DNA from: Candidatus Nanopelagicaceae bacterium
GTDB taxonomy: Bacteria > Actinomycetota > Actinomycetes > Nanopelagicales > Nanopelagicaceae
NCBI GenBank assembly: GCA_947490625.1
Contig: CANLHC010000002.1
Location: 1-45,095, forward strand
Length of the DNA: 45,095 nucleotides
Direction: 5' to 3'
A program made the translations under genes and the position numbers. Numbering within the stretch: position 1 is the stretch's first letter; each line of letters starts with the position of its first letter. Under the pieces are notes generated by a model. It ran no database searches and was not told the DNA's origin. It saw nothing but the letters and a program-made list of their open reading frames with translations. Below, in pieces: positions 28,704 through 40,095 of this stretch.

Positions 28704-30692
28704 ATGGCATCTATCAATATCACGGTCGACGGCGTTGCCCGTAGCGTTGAATCAGATCAGCGCCCGACCCATATCTTCGCTGAAGATAAGTCAATTGTGG
28801 TTGCCCGAGTCAATGGCGAACTACGTGATCTTTGGAGCGAACTCAAGGATGGTGATGTAGTAGACGGTGTAGCCATCTACTCTCCCGATGGTCTTTCAGT
28901 TCTGCGACATTCAACTGCTCACGTTTTGGCACAAGCTGTGCAGCAAACTTTTGCGCAGACTCGATTGGGTATCGGACCTCCGATACGCGATGGGTTCTAT
29001 TACGACTTTGAGCCAGAGCGCCCTTTTACTCCAGAAGATCTCGAGAAGATCGAAACAACAATGCGCAAGATTGTTAAAGATGGCCAACGTTTTAAACGCC
29101 GGGTTACAACAGAGGCTGATGCCCTCAAAGAACTTGCACACGAGCCATATAAGTGCGAACTCATTGGAATTAAATCTGGTGGAAATGAAGAGACAAGTGT
29201 CGAGGTGGGTGGTTCCGAGCTCACCATTTATGACAACTTAGGGCGAGATGGCGAACCAGTCTGGTCGGATCTATGTCGCGGGCCCCATCTTCCCTCAACA
29301 AAACTTATCCCTGCATTTAAGTTGATGCGAAGTGCCGGTGCATATTGGCGTGGATCTGAAAAGAATCCAATGTTGCAACGTATCTATGGCACTGCATGGC
29401 CATCCCAAGATGAACTCAACGCTTACCTAGAAATGTTGGCCGAGGCGGAAAAGCGAGATCATAGAAAATTAGGACAAGAGTTAGATCTCTTTTCATTTCC
29501 GGAAGAGATCGGTTCTGGCCTTGCCGTCTTTCATCCCAAGGGTGGAATCGTGCGACGGGCTATGGAAGATTATTCGCGTAAACGCCATGAAGATGAGGGT
29601 TACGAGTTTGTTTACTCGCCTCACATAACCAAAGCTGCGCTCTTCGAAACTTCCGGCCACCTCGAGTGGTATGCCGAAGGAATGTACCCTCCAATGATTC
29701 TGGACGAAGAGCATCATGCCGATGGAACGATTAAGCGCGCTGGCCAGCAGTACTACATGAAGCCGATGAATTGTCCTTTCCACAACCTGATCTATCGCTC
29801 ACGCGGGCGTTCTTACCGGGAGCTTCCTTTACGACTCTTCGAATTCGGAACGGTATATCGCTACGAAAAATCTGGCGTACTCCACGGAATCACCAGAGCG
29901 CGTGGCTTTACCCAAGATGATGCGCACATTTACTGCACGAAGGATCAGATGGCGGGAGAGCTTGATTCCCTCTTAACCTTCGTACTCAATCTGCTCCGTG
30001 ATTATGGGCTGGAAGATTTCTATCTTGAACTTTCAACGCGTAATCCAGAAAAATCTGTGGGATCAGATGAAGATTGGCAAGCTGCAACTGAAGCGTTACG
30101 CAAAGCGGCTCTCGCTCAGAATTTAGAGCTGATTAATGACGAAGGTGGGGCAGCGTTTTACGGTCCAAAGATTTCTGTCCAAGCAAAGGATGCGATAGGT
30201 CGCACATGGCAGATGTCTACGATTCAAGTAGATTTCCAATTGCCGCAACGTTTTGAACTCGAATATGCCGCATCCGACGGAACGCGTGCACGCCCTGTCA
30301 TGATTCACCGCGCACTCTTTGGCTCAATCGAAAGATTCTTTGGGGTTCTTACAGAGCATTACTCTGGAGCGTTTCCTCCTTGGCTTGCGCCAGTTCAAGT
30401 AATGGCAATTCCGGTCGCTGATGCATTCACTGATTATCTCGGCGATGTGGTCAAGGCTCTGAAAGCCGCTGGAATTCGCGCTGAATTAGATGCCTCTGAT
30501 GATCGCATGCAGAAAAAAGTGCGTAATGCGCAGATGCAGAAGATTCCTTACATGCTCATTGCTGGCGAGGAAGATCAGAAAGCCGGAGCTGTCTCCTTCA
30601 GATACCGAAATGGCGAACAGAAGAATGGTGTGCCACTAGCTGAAGCAATCGCTGAAATCTCTGCTGCAGTTCAATCGCGCGCTCAGGTTTAA
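28704..30692 (+). CDS. thrS: Threonyl-tRNA synthetase
   Basis: TGS domain, [57 protein letters not shown]. Confidence 0.98.
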   Translation: MASINITVDGVARSVESDQRPTHIFAEDKSIVVARVNGELRDLWSELKDGDVVDGVAIYSPDGLSVLRHSTAHVLAQAVQQTFAQTRLGIGPPIRDGFYYDFEPERPFTPEDLEKIETTMRKIVKDGQRFKRRVTTEADALKELAHEPYKCELIGIKSGGNEETSVEVGGSELTIYDNLGRDGEPVWSDLCRGPHLPSTKLIPAFKLMRSAGAYWRGSEKNPMLQRIYGTAWPSQDELNAYLEMLAEAEKRDHRKLGQELDLFSFPEEIGSGLAVFHPKGGIVRRAMEDYSRKRHEDEGYEFVYSPHITKAALFETSGHLEWYAEGMYPPMILDEEHHADGTIKRAGQQYYMKPMNCPFHNLIYRSRGRSYRELPLRLFEFGTVYRYEKSGVLHGITRARGFTQDDAHIYCTKDQMAGELDSLLTFVLNLLRDYGLEDFYLELSTRNPEKSVGSDEDWQAATEALRKAALAQNLELINDEGGAAFYGPKISVQAKDAIGRTWQMSTIQVDFQLPQRFELEYAASDGTRARPVMIHRALFGSIERFFGVLTEHYSGAFPPWLAPVQVMAIPVADAFTDYLGDVVKALKAAGIRAELDASDDRMQKKVRNAQMQKIPYMLIAGEEDQKAGAVSFRYRNGEQKNGVPLAEAIAEISAAVQSRAQV

Positions 30693-30694
30693 TT

Positions 30695-31219
30695 GTGGAT
30701 TACATCGACTCGACGGGAATGCCAGATGCCTGGTCACGCCTGTGGGCACCGCACCGTCTCGATTATCTGCGTGGAGAAAATCGTCCGTTAGATAGTAATA
30801 ATCAGAGCTGTCCCTTCTGTGATATTCCGGCGATGAGCGATGAAGAGGGTTTGATTGTTCATCGCGGAGTTCATGCTTATGTAGTCATGAACTTATATCC
30901 GTACAACCCAGGACATTTACTGATCTGCGCCTATCGCCACGTTGCAGATCTCACTGATTTAAGAGATGACGAACGGCAAGAGATCTTTGCTCTCACTGCC
31001 CACGCCATGAAAACCATTCGCACGGTTTCCAAGCCAGAAGGTTTTAATCTCGGGATGAATCAAGGCGCAATCTCTGGCGCCGGTGTTGCTGCCCATATTC
31101 ATCAACATGTTGTACCGCGTTGGTCAGGGGACGCAAATTTCATGCCCATCATTGGGAAAACAAAGGTGCTTCCGCAACTACTTGGAATTACGAGAAGTGA
31201 GATAGCCGCGGCTTGGTAG
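30695..31219 (+). CDS. HIT-family hydrolase/phosphorylase
   Basis: CPFCDIP, NLYPYNPGHLLICAYRHVADLTDL, AAHIHQHVVPRW. Confidence 0.93.
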   Translation: MDYIDSTGMPDAWSRLWAPHRLDYLRGENRPLDSNNQSCPFCDIPAMSDEEGLIVHRGVHAYVVMNLYPYNPGHLLICAYRHVADLTDLRDDERQEIFALTAHAMKTIRTVSKPEGFNLGMNQGAISGAGVAAHIHQHVVPRWSGDANFMPIIGKTKVLPQLLGITRSEIAAAW

Positions 31220-31221
31220 TT

Positions 31222-31827
31222 TTACTCGTCAGCTAGCTGATCGAGATACGAGGTAAGAACATCTAATCCAATTCCACTATCAAGGTTTATTGGAATTGCC
31301 GGGAAGAGCATTCCTGCTGAGAATGCACCCTCACCGGCTTGCGAAAGAGCTTCTATGTATTCTGCCTGAAAATCAGAAACTAATTCGCGATGCTCGCTTT
31401 CGCTTTCGGATATCACAGCGATGCCTGCAACGTAATTTCGAACTGTAAGGTCGGCGAGAGAGATCAACGCAGCCGGAGTCCCATCATCGGCATGAAGAAC
31501 AAGATAGGGAGTCACGAGCTGATCGAGCACTCGATTTCCCAAGAGGACTGCATCATCAAAATCTAAATCGGTACCGGGTAAAGCGAGTGCAACAAATATG
31601 CGCGGCGTAAGATAATCGTTAAGCCTCTCCCAATGGGCAATCGTCTCGCCATCGATTCCCGCCGACGGATTGACGGCGAATATCGCACAATCAATATCTG
31701 CCGGATCGCCATCATTATCTTGAACGTCGACTCCTCGAGCCTCGAGTTCGCGCCTGAGCGCTGCGGGAGTGGCGCTGATATGACCATAGAGGGCAATTCT
31801 CACAGCCTTGGATGTGGAAGTTGTCAT
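31222..31827 (-). CDS. Unknown protein resembling a degenerate EF-G-type GTPase domain
   Basis: 201 aa; [16 protein letters not shown] aligns with the EF-G P-loop region; later segments also align in order (see findings). Confidence 0.6.
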   Translation of the reverse strand: [201 protein letters not shown]

Positions 31828-31851
31828 GGGTTAAAGCCTACGATGGTGCCG

Positions 31852-32454
31852 ATGATTAGCGTGCATGTGAAACCTCAGATCACCCGATTAATTAATCCAG
31901 TGGTCAAAGCCGCTGTGCGCTTGGGGATTACCGCCAATGCCGTAACTATTACTGGCGGGCTAGGCACTGTGATAGCTGCACTCTATTTCTATCCACGAGG
32001 AGACCTTTTCGTAGGCACGATCGTGATCTCACTCTTTGCATTAAGTGATTTATTCGATGGAGCGATAGCCCGACGAACTGGTGGCGAAGGAACTTCGTGG
32101 GGAGGGTTCCTTGATTCCACAATTGATCGAGTGACGGATTCGGCAATACTCATCGGTGCACTTCTTTACTTTGTTGATGAGGATAAAACGATTGCCCTCT
32201 TCGTTCTGATCTCACTAGTGGTCAGTGGATTGATTCCATATATCCGCGCCAAGGCCGAAAGCATGAAAATTGAATGCAATGGTGGAATCGCAGAACGCAC
32301 AGAACGGTTAATCATCGCGCTCACTGCACTTGGATTTTATGGTTTGGGAGTAGACATAGCAGCAATGATCGGGTTCACACTCCTTGCATTTCTGGGAACG
32401 GTGACGGTCATTCAGCGAATAGTGATTGTCTATCGCGCACTGCGTAAGGAATAG
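31852..32454 (+). CDS. pgsA: Phosphatidylinositol phosphate synthase-like CDP-alcohol phosphatidyltransferase
   Basis: DLFDGAIARRTGGEGTSWGGFLDSTIDR matches the DGxxAR...GxxxDxxxD motif; adjacent to acyltransferase and PimA-like genes. Confidence 0.9.
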   Translation: MISVHVKPQITRLINPVVKAAVRLGITANAVTITGGLGTVIAALYFYPRGDLFVGTIVISLFALSDLFDGAIARRTGGEGTSWGGFLDSTIDRVTDSAILIGALLYFVDEDKTIALFVLISLVVSGLIPYIRAKAESMKIECNGGIAERTERLIIALTALGFYGLGVDIAAMIGFTLLAFLGTVTVIQRIVIVYRALRKE

Positions 32455-32457
32455 TCA

Positions 32458-33342
32458 ATGAAGGATTTCATTATCGCTCGTGCCTACTTTCTAGGCTGGA
32501 CATTGATTCGACGTATGCCTGAGAAATCGGCTACCAATCTTTTTCTATGGCTAGGGTCTCGCATGCTCAAAAAGAATGGAAGAAGTGTCAAGAGATTGCG
32601 CTCGAACTTAGCTCGTGTAAATCCGTTGTTGCAGGCGGATGAACTACAAAATCTGATAGCACAGGGTGTCATGTCCTATATGCGTTATTGGCGCGAAACA
32701 TTCCGATCACCTGACTGGACCAGAGAGAGAATTCTTTCGACGGTAACGGTGAGCAATGAGCATCTGTTGATGGATCCAATTAATTCTGGAAGCCCAGTGG
32801 TGGTTGCCCTTCCACATGCTGGCAATTGGGATCATGCCGGTTCGTATTTCTGCCTCAAGGGTGCGAAGCTGGTTACCGTTGCCGAGGTTTTGAAGCCACG
32901 CGCTCTCTTTGAAAAATTCCTCGAGTACCGGCAAGCGATAGGAATGGAAGTGTTGCCTCTGGATAGCAACGCTTTCGGCACTCTGCTGGAACGTGCGCAA
33001 GAGGGGAAGTTGATCGCGCTAGTGGCCGATCGAGATCTTTCTCGAAGCGGTATTGATGTGAGATTTTTTGACGGCACGGCGCGAATGCCGGCCGGCCCCG
33101 CCCTTGTCGCCATTCGAACTGATTCGCCTCTTGTTACTGCCTTTGTTTCATACACACCAAGTGGGATTCATATCCAACTCGATGCGATAGAGATTCCAAC
33201 TGTTGGTGATGAAGATGCCAAGGTGAAGATCGTCGTGCAACGCTGTGCTGATAATTTTGCAGTAGGTATCTTGAAGAATCCAGAGGACTGGCACATGATG
33301 CAAAGAATTTGGGTTGACGATGATTTTGTAGGTAGATCATGA
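32458..33342 (+). CDS. Phosphatidylinositol mannoside acyltransferase (LpxL/HtrB-like)
   Basis: ALPHAGNWDHAG (HX4D), LVADRDLSRSGIDVRFFDGTARMPAGPALVA. Confidence 0.9.
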   Translation: MKDFIIARAYFLGWTLIRRMPEKSATNLFLWLGSRMLKKNGRSVKRLRSNLARVNPLLQADELQNLIAQGVMSYMRYWRETFRSPDWTRERILSTVTVSNEHLLMDPINSGSPVVVALPHAGNWDHAGSYFCLKGAKLVTVAEVLKPRALFEKFLEYRQAIGMEVLPLDSNAFGTLLERAQEGKLIALVADRDLSRSGIDVRFFDGTARMPAGPALVAIRTDSPLVTAFVSYTPSGIHIQLDAIEIPTVGDEDAKVKIVVQRCADNFAVGILKNPEDWHMMQRIWVDDDFVGRS

Positions 33343-34511
33343 AAAAACTACGAATTGGTTTAGTCTGTCCTTACGGTTGGGATACACCGGGTGGTGTTCA
33401 GAATCATGTCCGAGATCTTGCAGAATATTTCATTGCCGAAGGCCATTTTGTATCGGTTCTCGCTCCTGTCTCGGATGATTCAACCCTTCCTGAATATCTA
33501 GTCAATGCAGGCAAGCCAACGGGAATTCCGTTCAATGGCGCAGTAGCACGTCTTCTCTTTAATCCGGCCGCCTTTGCTCGAGTGAGAAATTGGTTGTTAG
33601 AAAATGAGTTCGACATTCTGCATCTACATGAACCAGCCGTTCCTTCTATTTCACTGCTAGCTCTCTGGGCAAGCGAAGGACCAATCGTGGGAACTTTCCA
33701 TGCGCAAGCAAAGAAGGGAGCGACGACCCGGGTTATCGCCTCAATTGTCGAACCAGCAATTGAACGATTGAGTGAAAAGATCGCCGTGAGCCAGGCGGCC
33801 TACGACACCTTGCAAGAACATATGGATACGACGGCACACGTGATTCCTAACGGCATCTTCGCCGATCGTTATCGTGACGGAATTGTTGAGGAGAAGTGGT
33901 CTGGTGCAACTCTCGGATTCATTGGGCGCTTCGAAGAGCCACGTAAAGGTCTTGAAGTACTTATTGATGCAATTCCCATTATTTCCCGCTTTATCCCTGA
34001 TGTTCGTGTACTCATTGCAGGCCCAGGTGATCCATCAGAGATTACAGAGGATATAAATTCTGAGCTGCGCACTCGTTTTCAATTTCTTGGAAAGATTTCA
34101 GAGAATGAAAAGGCGAACTTTCTTAAATCAATTGCGCTCTATATTGCGCCAAATACGGGCGGTGAATCTTTTGGCATCATTATCGCAGAGGCGTTAGCCG
34201 GTGGCGCGGCGGTGGTGGCTAGCGATATTCCTGCATTCAGTGACCTTTTAGGCAACGGGGCATACGGAGCGCTCTTTGAGTCGGAAGATTCTCAATCCTT
34301 AGCAAAAGTTGTCATAGAACTTTTACGGGACGACGCCAAACGCAGTGATCTAGCTGAGGCAGGGCGGGTATATGCGCAGAGGTATGACTGGAATTCTGTC
34401 GCACACGAGATCTACGAGATCTATGAAAAGGTTTTAGAGAAGGGTCAAAAACTCAACGTCACATCAGAATCTCGCGCATGGGATTGGCTTTTGATTCGAG
34501 AGAACGATTGA
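33339..34511 (+). CDS. pimA: GT4 glycosyltransferase, phosphatidylinositol alpha-mannosyltransferase-like
   Basis: LRIGLVCPYGWDTPGGVQNHVRDLAEYF, LHLHEPAVPSIS, GRFEEPRKGLEVLIDA, PNTGGESFGIIIAEALAGG. Confidence 0.92.
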   Translation: MKKLRIGLVCPYGWDTPGGVQNHVRDLAEYFIAEGHFVSVLAPVSDDSTLPEYLVNAGKPTGIPFNGAVARLLFNPAAFARVRNWLLENEFDILHLHEPAVPSISLLALWASEGPIVGTFHAQAKKGATTRVIASIVEPAIERLSEKIAVSQAAYDTLQEHMDTTAHVIPNGIFADRYRDGIVEEKWSGATLGFIGRFEEPRKGLEVLIDAIPIISRFIPDVRVLIAGPGDPSEITEDINSELRTRFQFLGKISENEKANFLKSIALYIAPNTGGESFGIIIAEALAGGAAVVASDIPAFSDLLGNGAYGALFESEDSQSLAKVVIELLRDDAKRSDLAEAGRVYAQRYDWNSVAHEIYEIYEKVLEKGQKLNVTSESRAWDWLLIREND

Positions 34512-35524
34512 TGAAGAAGTTTCTCGCAACACTCTTAGGGGTGTCGGCCATTTTCGTAATTGTCCTAGCTTTCCTACCATTCTCAGGGAGCTCTCTCGTT
34601 GACGAGATTTTTGCGCAGCCCTCCTACAACTCGTTGTCAGGGCGGGAAGGTGTTGATGGTCCAATACTCGTGGTGAAGATTGACGACACAGTTGCTGCTC
34701 GTCCTCAGATCGGGCTTGATCGTGCTGACGTTGTTTACATCGAGCAAGTTGAAGGTGGCCTGACTCGACTAGCGGCGGTTTTCTCCTCTGAAATTCCACA
34801 ACTCATTGGACCAGTACGAAGCGCACGGATAACCGATCTTGAAATCCTCGCGCAGTATGGCACTGTCGTCTTTGCTTACAGCGGTGCGCAGCCAAAATTT
34901 CTTCCGGAGATAGCCGCGGCAAATCTTCATGACTATGGAGCACAGCGTCAATCCGCGACGATCTACACTCGAGATTCATTACGATCAGCACCGACAAATA
35001 TGGTATTGCGCGCAGATTTACTCATGGAAAAAGTGAAAACAGACCAGAAGACAATTTCGCAATCATCACCCAACGCGTGGAGCTTTGGTGACAAGCCTTT
35101 AAATGGTCTCCCAATTTCGGAAGCGAAAGTCTCGTGGCCTGCATCGACGTATGAGTTTCGTTGGAGCGTTGACGATAACCAATGGTCGATCTTTAACAAT
35201 GGCGTAGCTAATCTCTCTGCCTTAGGTTTGCCTCATCACCCCACAACGATTCTGATCCAGAAGGTGAAAATCGTTCCATCGATGTACGGAGACAAATTTG
35301 GGGGAGTCACGCCTCACTCGTTAACAATTGGGTCAGGCACTGGTTATCTCCTGCGTGATGGGGAGTACTTCGCGGCGAATTGGTCTCGCCCTGATGCGGA
35401 GTCAGCCACCACATGGACTGCCGCGGATGGGACTCCATTGAACTTCGCTCGAGGTCAGGTGTGGGTCGCACTTGTTGAGAAAGATCCGATTTTCACGGCT
35501 AGACTCACCACTCTGAACGAGTAG
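34511..35524 (+). CDS. DUF3048 (YerB-like) extracellular/membrane-anchored protein
   Basis: [44 protein letters not shown] and [19 protein letters not shown] junction with pimA. Confidence 0.88.
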   Translation: MKKFLATLLGVSAIFVIVLAFLPFSGSSLVDEIFAQPSYNSLSGREGVDGPILVVKIDDTVAARPQIGLDRADVVYIEQVEGGLTRLAAVFSSEIPQLIGPVRSARITDLEILAQYGTVVFAYSGAQPKFLPEIAAANLHDYGAQRQSATIYTRDSLRSAPTNMVLRADLLMEKVKTDQKTISQSSPNAWSFGDKPLNGLPISEAKVSWPASTYEFRWSVDDNQWSIFNNGVANLSALGLPHHPTTILIQKVKIVPSMYGDKFGGVTPHSLTIGSGTGYLLRDGEYFAANWSRPDAESATTWTAADGTPLNFARGQVWVALVEKDPIFTARLTTLNE

Positions 35525-35541
35525 AGCCAAGGAGTTTTTTC

Positions 35542-36429
35542 ATGTCACAGGAAACTGGAACAGCGCGCGTCAAGCGAGGCATGGCAGAGATGCTTAAGGG
35601 TGGCGTCATCATGGATGTCGTCAACGCAGAGCAAGCCAAGATTGCAGAAGATGCTGGCGCTGTTGCTGTTATGGCCCTTGAGCGCGTACCTGCAGATATT
35701 CGTGCGCAAGGTGGCGTTGCTCGTATGTCTGATCCAGATATGATCGAAAAAATTCAGGCAACAGTTTCTATTCCAGTGATGGCGAAGGTTCGTATCGGCC
35801 ATTTTGTCGAGGCACAAATTTTGGAAAGTCTGGGCGTTGATTACATCGATGAATCTGAAGTGCTTACGCCAGCTGATTACATCAACCATGTTGATAAGTG
35901 GAACTTTAAGATCCCATTCGTCTGCGGTGCTACCAACTTAGGCGAAGCGCTCCGTCGTATCAACGAAGGTGCTGCCATGATTCGCTCAAAGGGCGAAGCT
36001 GGTACTGGCGATGTTTCAAATGCTATGTCGCATATGAGATCAATCGGGGGAGATATTCGTCGTTTAACTTCAATGCGCGAAGACGAGCTCTATGTGGCAG
36101 CAAAGGAAATGCAAGCTCCTTATGCATTAGTAAAGGAAGTTGCTGAGACAGGCAAGCTACCTGTTGTTCTCTTCACCGCCGGTGGAATCGCAACTCCGGC
36201 AGATGCTGCGCTGATGATGCAGATGGGTGCCGATGGCGTCTTCATCGGTTCCGGAATCTTTAAGTCGGGTAACCCCGCACATCGCGCCGCTGCCTGCGTA
36301 AAGGCAACAACGTTTTATAACGATGCCAAGGTATTGGCCGATGTCTCGCGTGGCCTAGGGGATGCAATGGTGGGAATCAACGTTGCAGATATTCCAGTGC
36401 CACATCGCCTAGCCGAACGTGGCTGGTAA
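35542..36429 (+). CDS. pdxS: Pyridoxal 5'-phosphate synthase lyase subunit
   Basis: [52 protein letters not shown]. Confidence 0.98.
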   Translation: MSQETGTARVKRGMAEMLKGGVIMDVVNAEQAKIAEDAGAVAVMALERVPADIRAQGGVARMSDPDMIEKIQATVSIPVMAKVRIGHFVEAQILESLGVDYIDESEVLTPADYINHVDKWNFKIPFVCGATNLGEALRRINEGAAMIRSKGEAGTGDVSNAMSHMRSIGGDIRRLTSMREDELYVAAKEMQAPYALVKEVAETGKLPVVLFTAGGIATPADAALMMQMGADGVFIGSGIFKSGNPAHRAAACVKATTFYNDAKVLADVSRGLGDAMVGINVADIPVPHRLAERGW

Positions 36430-36454
36430 GCACTCAGTTATCTGAGTTCAGACA

Positions 36455-37042
36455 ATGAAGATAGGTGTTCTGGCCCTACAGGGGGATTTTCGTGAACATC
36501 TGCATGCAATTGCTTTATGCGGCGAAGAAGGAATAGAAGTCCGCAGAGCGAGTGAACTAGATACCTGTGATGCCTTCATTCTTCCAGGGGGAGAATCGAC
36601 TGCGATTGCGTTGCTTGCTCGGAATTATGATTTGATTGAACCGATTCGTGCGCGTATCGAATCAGGGATGCCCACCTACGGATCCTGTGCTGGAATGATC
36701 TTATTGGCTGATCGTCTCGTTGATGGCGCTCCAGGTCAGCAGACATTTGGTGGAATAGATATGACAGTTCGACGAAATGCATTTGGCCGTCAGGTTGACT
36801 CGTTTGAATCAACGCTCTCCTTCAACTCTCATTCTCTTCATGCGGTCTTTATCCGAGCACCATGGGTCGAAGATGTTGGTTCTAGTGTTGAAGTGATTAG
36901 CACTGTTACAACTAGTGATGGGAAGAGCCATCCGGTAGCTGTACGCCAATCACATCTCTTGGCTACCTCGTTCCACCCTGAACTTACTCAGGATCAGGCG
37001 GTGCATAGGTACTTTATTGATGAGGTCTGTAAGTCACGATAA
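36455..37042 (+). CDS. pdxT: Pyridoxal 5'-phosphate synthase glutaminase subunit
   Basis: IGVLALQGDFREHLHA, LPGGESTAIALLA, GSCAGMILLA, SFHPELTQD. Confidence 0.97.
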   Translation: MKIGVLALQGDFREHLHAIALCGEEGIEVRRASELDTCDAFILPGGESTAIALLARNYDLIEPIRARIESGMPTYGSCAGMILLADRLVDGAPGQQTFGGIDMTVRRNAFGRQVDSFESTLSFNSHSLHAVFIRAPWVEDVGSSVEVISTVTTSDGKSHPVAVRQSHLLATSFHPELTQDQAVHRYFIDEVCKSR

Positions 37043-37080
37043 AGTAGGTTCACAGGTTTTTAACAAAAGGGGTTAGTTTC

Positions 37081-37833
37081 ATGTCAGGCCATTCCAAGTG
37101 GGCGACCACTAAGCATAAGAAGGCTGTTATCGACGGCCGACGCGCAAAAAATTTCGCCAAACTCATTAAGGCGATCGAAGTCGCAGCTCGCAATGGTGGC
37201 CCTGATCTTGAAGGAAATCCAACCCTCTTTGATGCGATCGCAAAAGCCAAGAAGAATTCGATGCCGGCTGACAACATTGATCGAGCAGTCAAACGTGGTG
37301 CTGGTTTGGAGTCAGGCGGAGCGGATTACCAAACAATTATGTATGAAGGCTACGGGCCTAACGGTGTTGCTTTGATGATCGAGTGTCTTTCCGATAATAG
37401 AAATCGTGCTGCATCTGAAGTCCGAGTTGCAGTTACCCGCAATGGAGGGTCGATGGCTGATCCAGGATCAGTTTCCTATCTCTTCAATCGAAAAGGCGTG
37501 ATTATTGTTTCAAAGGTGGCTGGAGTCTCTGAGGAGTCAATCCTTGAGGCAGTTCTTGAGGCCGGTGCTGAAGAAGTAAATGATCTCGGCGAAACTTTTG
37601 AAGTTGTTTGTGAGGCTGCTGATTTAGTTGCAACTCGTACCGCGCTTCAAAGTGCGGGCATTGATTACGAATCTGCTGACTCTTCCTTCCTCCCATCGAT
37701 GGTTATTCCACTTGATGCCGAAGGTGCGCAGAAGGTCTTCGAACTCATTGATGCGATAGAAGAACTTGATGACGTTCAAAATGTCTTCGGGAATTTCGAT
37801 GTCTCTGATGAAGTAATGGCGAGCCTTTCCTAA
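37081..37833 (+). CDS. YebC/PmpR-family protein
   Basis: [62 protein letters not shown]. Confidence 0.97.
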   Translation: MSGHSKWATTKHKKAVIDGRRAKNFAKLIKAIEVAARNGGPDLEGNPTLFDAIAKAKKNSMPADNIDRAVKRGAGLESGGADYQTIMYEGYGPNGVALMIECLSDNRNRAASEVRVAVTRNGGSMADPGSVSYLFNRKGVIIVSKVAGVSEESILEAVLEAGAEEVNDLGETFEVVCEAADLVATRTALQSAGIDYESADSSFLPSMVIPLDAEGAQKVFELIDAIEELDDVQNVFGNFDVSDEVMASLS

Positions 37834-37863
37834 CTCTCATCTATGAGGTTCTAGGCTGAACGC

Positions 37864-38418
37864 ATGAGCCAACAACGTGTGAAAGTGCTGGGAGTTGATC
37901 CGGGGCTCACACGTTGCGGAATCGGTGTTGTGGTTGGCGCACCAGGTTCACCGCTATCACTTTCAGGCGTAGGCGTGATTCAAACGTCAGCATCGGCCCC
38001 GCTTGAGCAACGTTTACTCGAACTTGAACGCGAACTCAACAACTGGCTTGATCAACATAAGCCCGATGTGATTGCCGTTGAACGAGTTTTCTCTCAACAC
38101 AATGTTCGTACCGTGATGGGAACTGGCCAAGCCGCGGGGATCGCACTTTTGCTCGCGGCTAAACGTGGGATTCCCGTGATGATGCATACCCCCAGCGAAG
38201 TGAAGGCAGCGGTGACTGGCAATGGTCGCGCCAATAAAGCTCAAGTCGCAGAAATGGTTGTACGCATTCTCTCGTTAAAGGAAGCCCCTAAACCCGTCGA
38301 CAGTACCGATGCGCTAGCTCTTGCCATCTGTAATATTTGGAGGGCAGGTGCGACGAGTAAGATTGAACAAGCGCTGAAGCAGGAGAAAAATCGGGTGGCT
38401 AAGTTGGTGAAGAAGTGA
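37864..38418 (+). CDS. ruvC: Holliday junction endonuclease RuvC
   Basis: [55 protein letters not shown]. Confidence 0.97.
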   Translation: MSQQRVKVLGVDPGLTRCGIGVVVGAPGSPLSLSGVGVIQTSASAPLEQRLLELERELNNWLDQHKPDVIAVERVFSQHNVRTVMGTGQAAGIALLLAAKRGIPVMMHTPSEVKAAVTGNGRANKAQVAEMVVRILSLKEAPKPVDSTDALALAICNIWRAGATSKIEQALKQEKNRVAKLVKK

Positions 38419-39020
38419 TTGCTCAGCTTACAGGTGAAGTACGTTCAATCTCTGTCGACCGCATCATTCTTGAAGTCGCAGGCGTGGGTTATCTCGTATC
38501 GGTCACTCCAATAACCTCTTCAGCGATCACACTCGGTACCACCGTCACCTTACATACCTCGATGATCGTTCGAGAAGATTCAATGACGCTCTTTGGTTTT
38601 ATAGATCAAAAGTCTCGCGAAACTTTCGAGTTAGTCCAGACCGTTAGCGGAATAGGGCCACGAGTTGCTCTTTCAATACTTGCGCATCTGACCCCAGAGA
38701 CCTTGGCCCACGCAATCGCTGCCGAATCTGTTGAAACGCTATCGGCTGTACCTGGTATCGGTAAGAAGGGTGCACAGAGGATTCTGCTAGAACTTAAAGG
38801 AAAGTTCTCGTCCTCTGGCTCATCAGCACCGATAAGCATCACGCAATCTCAGTGGCGCGAACAATTATCTGGAGCGCTTTCATCGCTCGGTTATTCACCT
38901 CGTGATGCCGATGCCGTTCTTTCGGTTGTTGCAATCGACTATGCCAATCGCGGGATAGACCCTGCCGTTGCTGATTTATCTGACCTTCTCAAAGCAGCCC
39001 TTGCTGGGGGTAGATCATGA
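38415..39020 (+). CDS. ruvA: Holliday junction helicase subunit RuvA
   Basis: [65 protein letters not shown] start. Confidence 0.97.
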   Translation: MIAQLTGEVRSISVDRIILEVAGVGYLVSVTPITSSAITLGTTVTLHTSMIVREDSMTLFGFIDQKSRETFELVQTVSGIGPRVALSILAHLTPETLAHAIAAESVETLSAVPGIGKKGAQRILLELKGKFSSSGSSAPISITQSQWREQLSGALSSLGYSPRDADAVLSVVAIDYANRGIDPAVADLSDLLKAALAGGRS

Positions 39021-40057
39021 GCGAAGATCACAATCGAATCGTAGATCCTGTCGCAAACGGTGAAGAGTCTTTATCGGAAAATGCCTTACGTCCTAAGACT
39101 TTAAAAGAATTCGTAGGCCAGCATCGCGTACGTGAACAGATTGATGTTCTGCTCACCGCTGCACGCAATCGTGGCGCGGCGGCAGATCACATACTTTTAT
39201 CTGGACCACCAGGTCTAGGTAAAACAACTCTTGCCATGATTCTGGCATCGGAGATGGCAACTCCAATTCGCATCACCAGTGGTCCAGCTATTACACACGC
39301 AGGGGATCTTGCCGCGATTCTCTCATCGCTAGTTGAGGGCGAGATTTTGTTTCTTGATGAAATACATCGCCTGCCGCGACCTGCAGAAGAGCTTCTCTAT
39401 TTAGCTATGGAAGATTTTCGTGTTGATGTCGTTGTCGGAAAAGGCCCTGGTGCGACTGCAATTCCATTGCAGCTCCCGCACTTCACACTCGTTGGTGCAA
39501 CGACTAGAGCTGGACTTCTTCCCAGCCCGTTACGTGATCGTTTCGGTTTCACTGCGCATTTAGATTTTTATGACCCGCAAGAGATTGAAATTGTTGTCAA
39601 TCGAAGTGCCTCACTGCTTGGTCTAGAAATCGACAAGAAGGCGATCGCTGAGATTGCAGGTCGTTCTCGTGGCACTCCGCGTATTGCTAACCGTCTCTTG
39701 CGACGAGTCCGCGATTATGCGCAGGTTCAAGGATCGTCATCTCTTTCACACGCGCATTCCAAGGCTGCCCTTGAAATGTATGAGGTTGATGAACAAGGTC
39801 TCGATCGTCTAGATCGAGCGGTACTCACCGCGCTCATTGAACGATTCAATGGGGGTCCGGTCGGACTTTCAACATTGGCGATCGCCGTCGGCGAAGAGAC
39901 CGAAACGGTGGAATCTGTCGCAGAACCATTCTTGGTGCGTAACGGATTTATGGCCAGAACTCCACGCGGGCGTATCGCCACCGAATTGGGCTATAGCCAC
40001 CTCGGCATCAAAGCTCCGCCAGCTATCGCTTCCCTTTTTGATGCTCCTTCCGAGTGA
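39017..40057 (+). CDS. ruvB: Holliday junction helicase subunit RuvB
   Basis: [64 protein letters not shown]. Confidence 0.98.
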   Translation: MSEDHNRIVDPVANGEESLSENALRPKTLKEFVGQHRVREQIDVLLTAARNRGAAADHILLSGPPGLGKTTLAMILASEMATPIRITSGPAITHAGDLAAILSSLVEGEILFLDEIHRLPRPAEELLYLAMEDFRVDVVVGKGPGATAIPLQLPHFTLVGATTRAGLLPSPLRDRFGFTAHLDFYDPQEIEIVVNRSASLLGLEIDKKAIAEIAGRSRGTPRIANRLLRRVRDYAQVQGSSSLSHAHSKAALEMYEVDEQGLDRLDRAVLTALIERFNGGPVGLSTLAIAVGEETETVESVAEPFLVRNGFMARTPRGRIATELGYSHLGIKAPPAIASLFDAPSE

Positions 40058-40095
40058 GGCGGAGCACTAGCTGATGTGGCCTAGACTCTGCTCTT

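Noticed and set aside
31633-31851. Long N-terminal extension of the pgsA ORF
   Set aside because: It is antisense to the 31222..31827 gene; MISVHVKPQ at 31852 has a TANNNT box upstream and starts the conserved domain.
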